In this document: piece after piece, positions 51,501 through 62,417 of the stretch | Layout of the letters: each line of letters starts with the position of its first letter | How positions within the stretch are numbered: position 1 is the stretch's first letter | From: Chondrilla cf. caribensis | Lineage: Eukaryota > Porifera > Demospongiae > Chondrillida > Chondrillidae | Direction of reading: 5' to 3' | Assembly: GCA_964020155.1 (NCBI GenBank) | Contig: OZ026553.1 | Location: 3,641,509-3,705,508, forward strand | Length of the DNA stretch: 64,000 nt | Notes under the pieces: model-generated | The model's database searches: none | Told to the model about the DNA's origin: nothing | The model's input: the letters and a program-made list of their open reading frames with translations, nothing else | Position numbers and translations under genes: made by a program

Positions 51501-53675
51501 CCCATCTCAATAGGCGGCCTGTAACTCAAGCTACATTGGAAGGTGCTTAATATATTTTCAATGTATGGGAGAGTATAGGAGAGAAAACACTAAGCACCAT
51601 TTTGCATAGCTCATGGGTGAGGAGGCGTGTCAACGTGATATTTTAAACAGACCTAGCTGGGTACGTAATCTAACTTCTGAAACAATTCCCATCTCAATAG
51701 GCGGCCCGTAACTCAAGCTACATTGGAAGGTGCTTAATATAATATTATTTTCAATGTATGGGAGAGTATAGGAGAGAAAACGCTAAGCACCTTTTTGCAT
51801 AGCTCATGGGTGAGGTGGCGTGTCAACTTGATATTTCAGACAGTTCTAGCTGAAGACATGATCTAACTTCTAAAACAATTCCCATCTCAATAGGTGGCCC
51901 GTAACCCCAGCTACATTCGAAGGTGCTCAATATTTTTTCATTGTATGGGAGGGGATAGGAGAGAAAACGCTAAGCACCTTTTTGCATAGCTCATGGGGGA
52001 GGGTGTGTGTCAATGTGATATTTTAGACAGACCTAGCTGGGGACGTAATCTAACTTCTGAAACAATTCCCATCTCAATAAATAGCCCGCAACTTCGGCTA
52101 AATTTGAAGGTGCTTAATATATATTTAATGCATGGGCGAGTATAGGAGAGAAAACGCTAAGCACCTTTTTGCATAGCTCATGGAGGAGGGGGTGTGTCAA
52201 TGTGATATTTTGGACAGATCTAGCTGGGTACGTAATCTAACTTCTGAAACAATTCCCATCTCAATAGGCGGCCTGTAACTCAAGCTACATTGGAAGGTGC
52301 TTAATATAATATTATTTTCAATGTATGGGAGAGTATAGGAGAGAAAACGCTAAGCACCTTTTTGCATAGCTCATGGGTGATCGAGGTGGCGTGTCAACTT
52401 GATATTTGAGACAGTCCTAGCTGAAGACATGATCTAACTTCTGAAACAATTCCCATCTCAATAGGTAGCCCGCAACTTCAGCTACATTGGAAGGTGCTTA
52501 ATATATTTTCAATGCATGGGCGAGTATAGGAGAGAAAACGCAAAGCACCTTTTTGCATAGCTCATGGAGGAGGGGGCGTGTCAACGTGATATTTTAGACA
52601 GACCTAGCTGGGGACGTAATCTAACTTCTGAAACAATTCCCATCTCAATAGGTAGCCCGCAACTTCAGCTACATTGGAAGGTGCTTAATATATTTTCATT
52701 GTATGGGAGAGTATAGGAGAGAAAACGCTAAGCACCTTTTTGCATAGCTCATGGGTGAGGAGGCACGTCAACGTGATATTTTGGACGGACCTAGCTGGGT
52801 ACATAATCTAACTTCAGAAACAATTCCCATCTCATTAGGTGGCATGTAACTCCAGCTACATTGGAAGGTGCTTAATATATTTTTAATGTATGGGCGAGTA
52901 TAGGAGAGAAAACCCTAAGCACCTTTTTGCATAACTCATGGGGGAGGGGGCGTGTCAACTTGATATTCTAGACAGACCTAGCTAGGGACACGAACTAACT
53001 TCTGAAACAATTTCCATCTCAATAGGTGGCCGTAACTCCAGCTACATTTGAAGGTGCTTAATATATTATTTTCAATGTATGGGAGAGTATAGGAGAGAAA
53101 ACGCTAAGCACCGTTTTGCATAGATCATGGGGGAGGGAGCGTGTCAACTTGATATTTTAGACAGATCTAGCTAAAGATGTGAACGAACTTCAGAAACAAT
53201 TCCCATCTCAATAGGTGGCCCGTAACTCCAGCTACATTGGAAGGCCCTTAATATATTTTCAATGTATGGAAGGTGCTTAGCATTTTCACTCCTATACGTA
53301 CGTACTAGGAGTGAAAATGCTAAGCACCTTTGTGCATAGCTCATGGGGGAGGGGGCGTGAGAATATGATATTTTAGACAGACCTAGCTGGGGGTGTGAAC
53401 TAACTTCTGAAACAATTCCCATCTTAACAAGTGGCCCATAATCCCAGTTACATTCGGAGGTACTTAATATTTGTACAATGTATTGGAGGGTATAGGAGAG
53501 ATAATGCTAAGCAACTTTTAGTGCAACCATGGGGGAGGGGGCGTGACAATATGATATTTTAGACAGACCTAGCTGGGGATATGAACTAACTTCTAAAACA
53601 ATTCCCATCTCAATAGGTGGCCTGTAACCCCAGCTACATTCAGAGGTGCTTAATATTTTTCGAAGAGAAATATTA
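42576..53675 (+). repeat. 187-bp satellite array 4 (~59 monomers)
   Basis: The longest array. Internal duplications include an eight-monomer block (47371 and 48871, exactly 1500 bp apart), a four-monomer block (about 44480 and 45231) and a two-monomer block (about 49725 and 50096). Its left and right ends match array 2. Confidence 0.95.
53270..53330. repeat. 61-bp palindrome inside a satellite monomer (second copy)
   Basis: The arms 53270-53294 and 53306-53330 are perfect reverse complements around TACGTACGTAC, identical to 24031-24091. Confidence 0.96.
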
Positions 53676-54579
53676 TAACCCATCTTAGTATATAATGTAC
53701 ATGGTGAGCCAGGCAACTTTATTTTGTCATCATGATGGATTTTGTATGTACTAGATACTCAATAGTTGGTTCTGATGTCGTATGTGTATTGACGTTGACC
53801 ATTGGTAAGTCCTAGCACCTTCTGGTGTGGTGCACTCAATTGATAATTATTGATCGATTGATTGATTGATTGATATAATAAGCAAAAGAAACAGTTACTC
53901 TTGCATGTATTGGACCCCACCTGTGCCACATGCGCATAATGTGTGCATGGGAGGGTGTGTGCAAGGTGCAGTGTGTGTATAGTAAAGTGTATGCACCGTA
54001 AAGGTAGTGGCATTTGTCTCAACTATGTACCAACATATACACTGCTGGATTGATTACTCATTAATTATTATTGATTTTGTGTATTGTAGATGACATACAT
54101 TCAGTGTCTAATGATTGTACATTTGGTGTAAATATATGAGAATATGAGAAGCACATTCACTTCATGAGATGAGTCAAGATGGTGCAGTGCATTGGTGACT
54201 TGCACTAATGTAATTTTGCAATTGTCCAGAAGTAACATCTTTAATCCTTTATGCTTAATCACTGAAACAATACGACTATATATTATATTATTCGGATTCA
54301 CTTATATAAAATTATCCAATTATCTCAATGCACACATTGATGCAGTACATGGTGCTAGTGCTGGTTATATTAATAAGTATATCACTCAATATTATCTAAT
54401 GATTGTATTGTTACATATAGCATGCAATGTCATTTCATTATTATTATTAAATAAATGCACATACAGTGTATTTCAAGCATTCAAATTTATAACAATTGAT
54501 GGTACGGATTCCAGGAAACAGTTAATATGCTTTACGTACAATATGCTATACATAAGATAGAATGTAAAATAAAATTAAT

Positions 54580-55745
54580 ATGCTTCTTTGCAATTGAAGT
54601 CCGATAAGTTACACATCTTCCATGTCCTCTCATTCAAACTTGCACCTCTCTCTGCCACACTTTACGCGTGCCCAGGGCATCCGACGAGGACGGGGAGGTG
54701 CTTCATGCCCCGTGGCCAAGGAGAACATGCCACTTGCCACCACGCCTCAGCTGTTGATGTCATCGCACGTGTAGTCAACATCAAGCCATCGTCCCATGAT
54801 ATAGGGTGGTGGACTGGCTTCTCGGGAGGTCCAGATTTCAGAGCCGCGATCTTTTACGTCTGGCACACCGAGTATCACGGACGCCAGTCACCGATGTGGT
54901 CCTTTGTGACTTGATAGCTTCATGGGCCCGGAGACCCAAGAATCACGGATTTACCACCAATCCACGAACCAGAAGACAGATGAGCTGACTTCACATCGGT
55001 AATCATCAGAGTCAGGCCGGCAGGACACACATCAAACAGCGCAGCAGCTTCCTCAACGCGATGACAAGAGACTCCCCGGTAGGGCCCAAAACCTAAACTA
55101 GTGTAGCATGTCTGGACCCTACTATAGCCGCATGCGCATGCTGTGTGCATAGGAGGGTGTGTGCAAGGCGCAGTGTGTGCATAGTAAAGTGTATGCAGCG
55201 TAAAGGTAATATGGCACGGCCTAACTTACGTGTGTGCGCCCGAAGGCAATAATAAAGGGAAAAGGGTGGTGAGCAGAGAGCCGCGTGGTTCCGACAACAT
55301 AGCCTTCGCAGGAATCTACTTACAGGACCCCTAGGGGAGACTAGCCGACCATGATCCCAGGCACCGCCCGCCTCCGAAGAGGACGGACGCCCAAACCTCG
55401 TCCGAGAACACTCGAGAGACCCGACGACTCACAGGAGACCGGGACGTGTGAACTCCATGCGTGATCTAACAGCGAACCGAAGAAGGAGAGGGTAGAACAG
55501 CTAACCACGCTTGCGCTCGGGGCACCCCCTCCAATTCGAATCCTCCAGCATCTGCAGCTTCCCCAGCACGGATCTACTCACGAAGAAAATGGACGCGACG
55601 TGATCTTTTATAGTTCGAGGTTTTGGCGGTTCCCAAACGATGAATATTGATTTGACGGTGCTGTGTGATGTTGTGCCAGACCCTAGGCGCCAGCAATAGC
55701 AGACGCATGACTCTAGCCATGATTGTCACTTTGTCACAACATGCT
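54580..55745. other. GC-rich core of cassette C4
   Basis: The 108- and 76-codon frames are open; the 67-codon minus frame is interrupted as in C1. Small differences near the right end (GCGCCAGCAATAGCAGACG) mark it as slightly more diverged than the others. Function unknown. Confidence 0.5.
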
Positions 55746-55965
55746 CTGAACACTAAACAAATATCCCATTTCTAAATAAACATGCATGTTTCAAACTATA
55801 AACAATCATGTTCCAAACTTCAAACAATCATGTTCTAAACTGTGAACAAATATGTATACCGTTTCAATTCAGACTGTGATTTCTATGCATGTGTATGGAT
55901 GTGTATGTACATGTGCATGTGCTGTTAGATGTGCATGTGCATGTGTGTTGTGTGGGAGATGTGTG

Positions 55966-55992
55966 TGTTGTGTGTGCGTGTGTGTGTGTGCG

Positions 55993-56091
<99 letters not shown>

Positions 56092-56146
56092 ATGTGTGGT
56101 GTATGTGTACATGTGTGCGTGCATGCGTGCGTGGTGTGTGTGCGTG

Positions 56147-56219
<73 letters not shown>

Positions 56220-56260
56220 ATGCGTGGTGTATGTGTACATGTGTGCGTGCATGCGTGGTG

Positions 56261-56331
<71 letters not shown>

Positions 56332-56389
56332 ATGCGTGGTGTATGTGTGTGCGTGCATGCATGCGTGGTGTGTGTGCGTGTGTGCGTGC

Positions 56390-56457
<68 letters not shown>

Positions 56458-56470
56458 ATGAGTGTGTGTG
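55966..56470. repeat. Complex TG/CG microsatellite of cassette C4 (~500 bp)
   Basis: TG runs are separated by three related blocks containing GCATGCGTGGTGTATGTGT (or GCATGTGTGGTGTATGTGT), at about 56090, 56218 and 56330. Run-plus-block units were duplicated, as in the CA array at 1.0-1.4 kb. Confidence 0.94.
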
Positions 56471-57457
56471 CCTGCTTGCCTGCATTCATGTGTTCCTAAA
56501 TGTGTGTGTGTGGCACATCTTGCTATCTCACGGATACTGTTGGATCCATGGTGACCAGTAATAAATTTGACATTATCTAGCTATGTTCACCACCAGCTCC
56601 ATAGTAGATGCAGGAGGGTGCACATACATTAGTATTTGTGTTATTAAGTTTGATATGTACACTGGGCAGCTCATGGTATGATTGTTGAGGTATAATTATA
56701 TTGCAGAATGTCAGTGTTTTTTCTTTCATTCTATTTACTTTGATTCTATGTGTCTATTCTAGTAGAACATAGTACAGAGCCTTATCCAAAATGTAGTGAC
56801 TTGAGTTTCTTAATTAAGCATGTGGTGATCCTTGATCAATGATCTCTCTGTATGTATCAAACTGATGACCATCATTAAATGTCTACTATGATGGTAAACA
56901 CAATGATATAGCATGCATTTCACCATCACTGACTCCATTTGGTGAATTACCATCTACACGTATGCATGATATATGTGTGTGAGTGCATGTATGTGCATGT
57001 GTGTACATATGGATGCAATAATGAGTCGGTGCATATAATATTATAGTATTGTGCATGAGCGTGAGTGTGTGTAGTATATACATTATTCGTTATAATCCTA
57101 TTATGTTGCCGGAGTGTCATAATTTTGTGGCAATTTTTTTGGTGCAGGGGCAAAGCAGCACAAGGGAACCTCTTTGAAACCATTTTGCAATTGAAGTGGG
57201 CCATGTATGAATCTGCAGCTGCAGTGAGACGTACATTCTAATATTTATTCTAATATTTATCTAAATTTATATCGACAATACTTTATTATATACCTGATTG
57301 TATCATGTCAATTTACTGTTAAACATGATCTATTATTATGACATTCTGCACAATGCACAACTTGTGTATATACATGCTGCAAGAGTACTCACTGTATGTG
57401 TGATTTGATATTGATAACAAAGAGTAAAATTAATGTCCAATAATTACATAAATGTAG

Positions 57458-58075
57458 CTAACCCGTAAACCCAGCTACATTCGGAGGTACTTCATATTTT
57501 TTCAATATCTAGTCAGGGACATGAACTAACTTATGAAACAATTTCCATATTAATAGGTGGCCCGTAACTCCAGCTACATTTGAAGGTGATTAATATTTTT
57601 CCAATGTATGGGAGAGTATAGGAGAGAAAATGCTAAGCACCTTTTTGCATACCTCATTGGAGAGGGGGCGTGTCAACTTGATATTTTAGACAGATGTAGT
57701 CAAGGACGTAAACTAACGTCTGAAACAATTCCCATCTCAATAGGTGGCCTGTAACTCCAGCTACATTCGGAGGTGCTTAATATTAAATTTTTTTCAATGT
57801 ATGGGAGAGTATAGGAGAGAAAATGCTAAGCATCCTTTTGCATGACTCATAGGGGAGGGGGCGGGTTAATGTGATAATTTAAACAGACCTAGCTGAGGAT
57901 GTAATCTAACTTCTGAAACAATTCCCATCTCAATAGGTGGTCCGTAACTCCAGCTACATTCGAAGGTGCTTCATATATTTTCTATGTATGGGAGAGTATA
58001 GGAGAGAAAATGCTAAGCATCCTTTTGCATGACTCATGGGGAAGGGAGCATGTTAACATGATATTTAATGAAAAG
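57458..58075 (+). repeat. 187-bp satellite array 5 (~3 monomers), right edge
   Basis: Diverged, partly deleted monomers end at the AC microsatellite. This is the right boundary of the satellite complex. Confidence 0.92.
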
Positions 58076-58082
58076 TTTGTTT

Positions 58083-58084
<2 letters not shown>

Positions 58085-58142
<58 letters not shown>
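58085..58142. repeat. (AC)n microsatellite at the satellite edge
   Basis: About 29 AC units placed exactly between the last satellite monomer and unrelated sequence. Confidence 0.95.
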
Positions 58143-58145
<3 letters not shown>

Positions 58146-58239
58146 TCGATATTTTTGAGTCAGCACTTTCTTTGCATCTGAGTGTGTGATCAATGCAATG
58201 AATCATTAAAGCAGAAGAGACAGGAAAAGCTATATTATA

Positions 58240-58380
58240 ATTACTGTAACAGTGTCACCATCACAAGACAGATGGAAAGGTGGAAGCCAGATGTGTATGG
58301 CTTCCTTGGTCATTTAGTTTGTGGTTTGTGCTGAACTCTTCCAAAGTAGTCTGGTTCTCTGAAGCCAAGGGGTATGTTGT
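58240..58380 (+). repeat. Two-copy segment shared with 58955-59120
   Basis: ATTACTGTAACAGTGTCACC, ATCACAAGACAGAT, TTAGTTTGTGGTTT and CTGGTTCTCTGAAGCC occur in both stretches in the same order. The first copy leads directly into the TRAF-like fragment; the second does not. Confidence 0.75.
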
Positions 58381-58796
58381 GATTTTCTGAGGATTCCAGA
58401 TGTATCCAGGCGTATCCATGATGCTAAACAGGTAAAGTCACCTCATTTTACAGCCCTCCCTTCTCCAGCAGTTGTACGGGATACAAAATGTGCATCTGTG
58501 TGTATTTGAATGGGGATGGAATGGGTGAATAAACTCATCTGTCCCTGCTTTTTGTCATTATGATGGGAGAGTTTAATGCCTTGTTGTCGTAGCCCTTTCA
58601 GTCTCCCAACACACTCAATCTGATCAACCAAGACAGCCACAGTAGAGATGTGTGTGAGGTGCTCAGAGCAAAACCTCAAACCCTCGGAGCAAGAGCTTCC
58701 AACCACCCACCAGTGAGATGGATGTTGCTTCAGGTTGTCCAAAGTTCGTTCTATTGGAGTATACCTGGACAACCCTATAGCTATGTCAAACAAGAC
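58381..58796 (+). pseudogene. TRAF-type MATH domain fragment 1 (decayed)
   Basis: On the plus strand, frames across this stretch give GYKMCICVYLNGDGMGE, then a stop, THLSLLFVIM, and later ASGCPKFVLLEY. These follow the order of the C-terminal MATH domain of TRAF adaptor proteins (consensus pattern GYKMCxRxYLNGDG, HLSLFFxxMKG, LLxWPF, LxxQDN, SFQRPxxxMNxASGCPxFxPL, SYVxDD). In-frame stops and several frame changes mean that no protein can be made. Intact family members bind trimeric receptors and signal to NF-kB and JNK; this copy is a relic. Confidence 0.75.
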
Positions 58797-59798
58797 TCTC
58801 ACAAATCCTTGAGATGTATTCATGCATCTTTTGACCTTTACTATGGAGTAGGAGTACTTCCTCAATGTTCCTGTGTGTACCATGTACAGTTGATTGAAAA
58901 TTAAAATGAAGAGTCTATAATAATAGTCTTAACTGGTTGCCAATTATTTTTGTAATAATTACTGTAACAGTGTCACCATCACAAGACAGATTCAACGGTG
59001 GAAGTCAGACCAAGGCTAGATATGTATCGCATCCTTGGTAATTTTAGTTTGTGGTTTATGCTTAAGAAGAGCCAATTTGAAAGTAGACTGGTTCTCTGAA
59101 GCCTAGGGGTGTGTCGTGCCTGTCTTGTCTCCAGACACACCTTAAAACCTCACTTGTAATACAGATCTTATCCACCAAATATGTATGCGAGGTTCATATA
59201 GTGCACCCTTGATAATCCAACAATCTTTGGAAAACAAATTAATGTCAGACTACAAAGTGTGTGTCTCAGATTATAGAAATTTTGGAAAATGAAAAGGATT
59301 ATGAAAGTTTCACCTTACTCGTTTTAAGACAGTTACATAATTTTCCAGTTACATCAGGACCCACTTCTCGGGACCTCACACCAAACCCCACTATGAGGGA
59401 CCACTTATTTACTCACATGGTCACATAATTTCATCTGAACGGAATACATTATCATATGTACACAACATGGTTAATGTTGGAGAGGTAGAATAATCAACTC
59501 AAAACTGTTACATATGAAAGAATATAAATGCTTGAAAAACATGAGAGATGTCAAACATTCCTACATATGTACATGCATGTACACACATGCACAGGATATT
59601 CACATCATGTTAGTTTGGGAATTCTTGTCTCACGATCGGCTACACAATCAATCACACGCTGCTCTGTTTGTGTACAAAATGGTACCTATAGGTAGGGGAA
59701 GCTCCACATGAATGCAAATCTTTGTATTTTCCATTGAGATATGATACATGTGTGGTGGATTTGGAACTGTAGCTACAGGCATAGTGAGCACATACAAT

Positions 59799-60170
59799 GG
59801 TGATTTTCTCTGGAGGATTCCAGGCATATCTGTGATGCTGAACAGGCAAGGGCACCTCAGTTTACAGCTCTCCTTTCTCCAGCTCTCGTACGGGATACAA
59901 AATGTGCATCCGTGCATACTTGAACGGGGACGGAATGGGTGAAAAAGCTCATCTGTCCCTGTTTTTCATCATCATGAAGGGAGATTTGGATGCCTTGTTG
60001 TTTTGGCCCTTTCAGTCTCGCAACACACTCACTCTTTTTAACCAAGACAACCGCAGTGAAGGCATGTGTGAGATAGTTAGAGCAACGCTTCAGGCTGTCC
60101 ATCCAAAGTTCATTCCGTTGGAGTACCTCAACAACCCAAGCTATGTCAAACAAGATGTTCTGTACATTCA
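59799..60170 (+). pseudogene. TRAF-type MATH domain fragment 2 (least decayed)
   Basis: The frame from 59902 reads MCIRAYLNGDGMGEKAHLSL, then FFIIMKGDLDALLFWPFQ, LTLFNQDN and NNPSYVKQDVLYI, in the order of a TRAF MATH domain. Upstream, GDFLWRIPG matches the W-[KR]-I start of the domain but sits in another frame, so at least one frameshift lies near 59850. The segment that should read SFQRPxxxMNxASGC is deleted. Without the rest of a TRAF (RING, zinc fingers, coiled coil) and with these lesions it is best called a pseudogene, though the long open part could mislead gene finders. Confidence 0.8.
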
Positions 60171-60273
60171 TACATACCACACAGCATATCTACCCACTCG
60201 AATGTACGTACATCTCACACAGTGTATCTACCCACTACTATACTGTCACACACAAATACATACGTAGTATATT

Positions 60274-60500
60274 CACCTTCAGGGTCAGAATAAACTGAGT
60301 GGCTTTAGTGGGTCCTGTGAACAGCTAAAAACTGGCAGGCTCTACAGAAACTAGAAGAAGAATTGATATAATTGTTTACATTCGAAAGGTTAACTGTACA
60401 TTGCATACATAACATGGGAAAAATGCAATATTAACCACATTCACACCAAATATATATCACATACAGAAAAAAGAGACATAATACAAACGATGGTGATGGC
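60274..60500 (-). pseudogene. MBOAT7 exon 2 and intron 1 relic 1
   Basis: CACCTTCAGGGTCAGAATAA through GTGGGTCCTGTGAACAG matches the 3' end of exon 2 of the two MBOAT7-like genes, and TGGCAGGCTCTACAGAAAC matches its 5' end and acceptor. The middle of the exon is deleted. The next about 150 bp (TTCGAAAGGTTAACTGTA, ATATTAACCACATTCACACC) match intron 1 of copy A at about 5320-5420. Confidence 0.75.
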
Positions 60501-61094
60501 TGTTAAACATTTCATGAAAGCTAGAGACTGAGTGAAGTGTACTCTCTAACCAGGAGTATGTACTAACCCAGGTAATTACCAAGCAAGATTAGGATCCTGT
60601 AATCCATTTGATCCATGTGAAGCGTCTCACACACAATAAACCAAATAAGGACATACATACAGGCACACAGAACAAAGAGTGATTAAAATGCCCTAAATAG
60701 ACCACAATAAGTCAGCAACTTCCAACCCTATGGCAATGTAGCTGACATACTTTGAAATTCATTGCTATCTGAATTATGCAGGGAGTAGGAGACTATACAT
60801 AAGTGTGTGTCTACATACATACATGTATGTACATGAGCTAGGGACTGAGTGAAGTGTACTCCCTAACCACAAGTACGTATGTACTGACCCACGTGCTTGC
60901 AGAGTAAGTTTCGCTGTATTTATTTTAGGATGGACCAATTACTCATTAGTTCTATTTGATCAAGCATCTCGAAGCCACCCACTCAAATATCTCTGATGAC
61001 CAAATGTACTCCTAAGTATGTACATATACTACATTGGGGCAGTGAAAGTTCTGTGTCTGTGAAATTTAATCAAGTCATTTTTAATCACGTACAA
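60501..61094. other. Dispersed degenerate repeats, no gene
   Basis: Two copies of the repeat with GACTGAGTGAAGTGTACTC and CTAACCAGGAGTATG (about 60530 and 60845), related to 6.98-7.9 kb. Confidence 0.6.
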
Positions 61095-61515
61095 TGGTGA
61101 TTTCCTCTTGAGGATTCTAGATGTATCCAGGTGTATCCATGATGCTAAACAGGCAGGGTCACCTCAGTTTACAGCCCTCCCTTCTTCAGTTCTCATACGG
61201 GATACAAAATGTGCATCCGTACATATTTGAATGGGGATGGAATGGGGAAAAAAACTCATCTGTCCCTGTTTTTATCATCACGAAGGGAGCGCTCGGTGCC
61301 TTGCTGTCTTGGCCCTTTCAGTCTTGCAACACACTCACTCTGATCAGCCAAGACAACCGCATTGAAGGCGTGTGAGCTATTCAGAGCAAACCCTCAGAGC
61401 AAGAGCTTCCAGCAACCCACCAGTGAAATGAACGTCGCTTCAGGCTGTCCAAAGTTTGTTCCATTGGAGTACCTCAACAACCCAAGCTATGTCAAACAAG
61501 ACTTTCTGTACATTT
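61095..61515 (+). pseudogene. TRAF-type MATH domain fragment 3 (decayed)
   Basis: Three frames together supply GYKMCIRTYLNGDGMGKK, ALLSWPFQSCNTLTL, and SFQQPTSEMNVASGCPKFVP followed by LEYLNNPSYVKQDFLYI. This copy keeps the SFQxP-MNxASGC part that fragment 2 lacks, but has frameshifts near the FFIIxKG strand and after QDNR. Confidence 0.78.
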
Positions 61516-61656
61516 GTACACATCACACAGCATATCTACTCACTCAAATGTATGTACATACCACATAGCATATATACCCATTCAAATGTACGTACATATC
61601 ACACAGTGTACGTACCCACTGCTATACAGTCACACACATAATACATACCATATTCA

Positions 61657-61735
61657 CCTTTAGAGTCAGAATAAGCTGAGTGGCAATAGTGGGTCCTGTT
61701 CAAAACCTAGTAAGTGCATCAGACGGAAGAAGAGA
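61657..61735 (-). pseudogene. MBOAT7 exon 2 relic 2
   Basis: CACCTTTAGAGTCAGAATAA, GTGGGTCCTGTTCAAAACC and TAGTAAGTGCATC match exon 2 of copy A, but 7 bp are missing after CCTGT, which shifts the frame, and the 5' part of the exon is gone. Confidence 0.75.
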
Positions 61736-62074
61736 AATGAATACATCTAAGAAAGCTAGTTTAGATGTACTCGTTTCCCATAGCCCCGATACGACCCTGA
61801 ACACCACAGTTTATAAGAAATCCACACAGAAAGTACCTTCCATTGCACCTTCCATTGCAAACAAGTTAGCTGTAATAAAAACATTAATTCTCCGAACACA
61901 CAACCTACTGTCCTCACCCTCTGCCATAGATGAAGAAGAAAGAATAACTCAGTCCATCGAGAGGAATGGATACCCTAGGAAGCTAATTGAAAACCCACGA
62001 CAACCTACCTACTGTAACTGGACACATGTATCATATTTCAATGCAATTCTTTGTATTTACATTGAAATATAATA
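61736..62074 (+). other. Short open frame of uncertain nature
   Basis: A frame of 130 codons runs from 61680 to 62072, starting inside the MBOAT7 relic. The part containing PSIANKLAVIKTLILR and SPSAIDEEERITQSIERNG has no family signature that I recognise and no visible splice context. It could be a real exon or chance. Confidence 0.25.
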
Positions 62075-62417
62075 TACCGTATAGCGGGAAACTTTGGCGA
62101 GCATTAAATTTGGCGAATCAGTCCCCGGAACGAATTGGCGAGTTTTAAATTTCGCGTTAGAAGAGTTAGGTTGTAAACTAGAGCCAACAAATACTGAGGA
62201 TCCGTATGCTGTCGCTGTAGTACAAAGAAGCACCATGGTTGGCCACGTTCCCCGAAAGATATCAGCAGCGTGTTCGCTTTTCCTGAGACGAAATGGTAAT
62301 GCTGGATCATCAGATTACGTCAGAATAAAATATGGCGGATTTTAAATTTGGCGATTTTCCGTAAAATCGCCAATTCGCCAAATTAAAAACCTCGTCAAAG
62401 TTTCCCGCTATACGGTA
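62075..62417 (+). mobile_element. TIR element carrying a HIRAN-like coding fragment
   Basis: The 27-bp terminal inverted repeats 62075-62101 (TACCGTATAGCGGGAAACTT plus TGGCGAG) and 62391-62417 match at 26 of 27 positions. Weaker inverted similarity continues inward (AAATTTGGCGAAT). The flanking or terminal dinucleotide is TA on both sides. No transposase fits in 343 bp, so it is a MITE-type element. The same flanking sequence exists without the element at about 6745-6790, which supports a real insertion. Confidence 0.88.
62152..62290 (+). CDS. HIRAN-like domain fragment inside the TIR element
   Basis: The open frame 62094-62345 (83 codons) crosses the element. Its middle reads DPYAVAVVQRSTMVGHVPRK followed by ISAACSLFLRRNG. 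The pattern [ND]-x-DP-[NY]-A-[IV]-AV, then VG-[YH]-[VL]-PR, is typical of HIRAN domains, which bind DNA 3' ends in HLTF/Rad5-type proteins and also occur alone. The ends of the frame are encoded by the terminal repeats, so only the middle looks like captured host or element coding sequence. No promoter or further exon is seen. The domain call rests on short motifs. Confidence 0.5.

Larger units (their letters stand above)
53676..57457 (+). repeat. Non-satellite cassette, copy C4 (diverged right half)
   Basis: The left part and GC-rich core are close to C2, but from about 55750 onward it diverges. The minisatellite is shorter, the TG tract is about 490 bp and heavily interrupted, and about 220 bp of unrelated AT-rich sequence (about 56655-56875) is present before the shared tail. 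C4 is the outer right cassette of the complex. Confidence 0.9.

Noticed and set aside
58420..58460. A 27-bp GTAAAGT...TTTTACAG intron in TRAF fragment 1
   Set aside because: It is far shorter than the other introns here (about 300-520 bp), and the other two fragments have GCAAGG or GCAGGG at the same place, so it is a point change in a pseudogene.
58443..58883. Minus-strand 146-codon frame and its relative at 59857-60180 as genes
   Set aside because: They are the antisense of the TRAF MATH fragments, whose plus-strand translation shows the family motifs in order.
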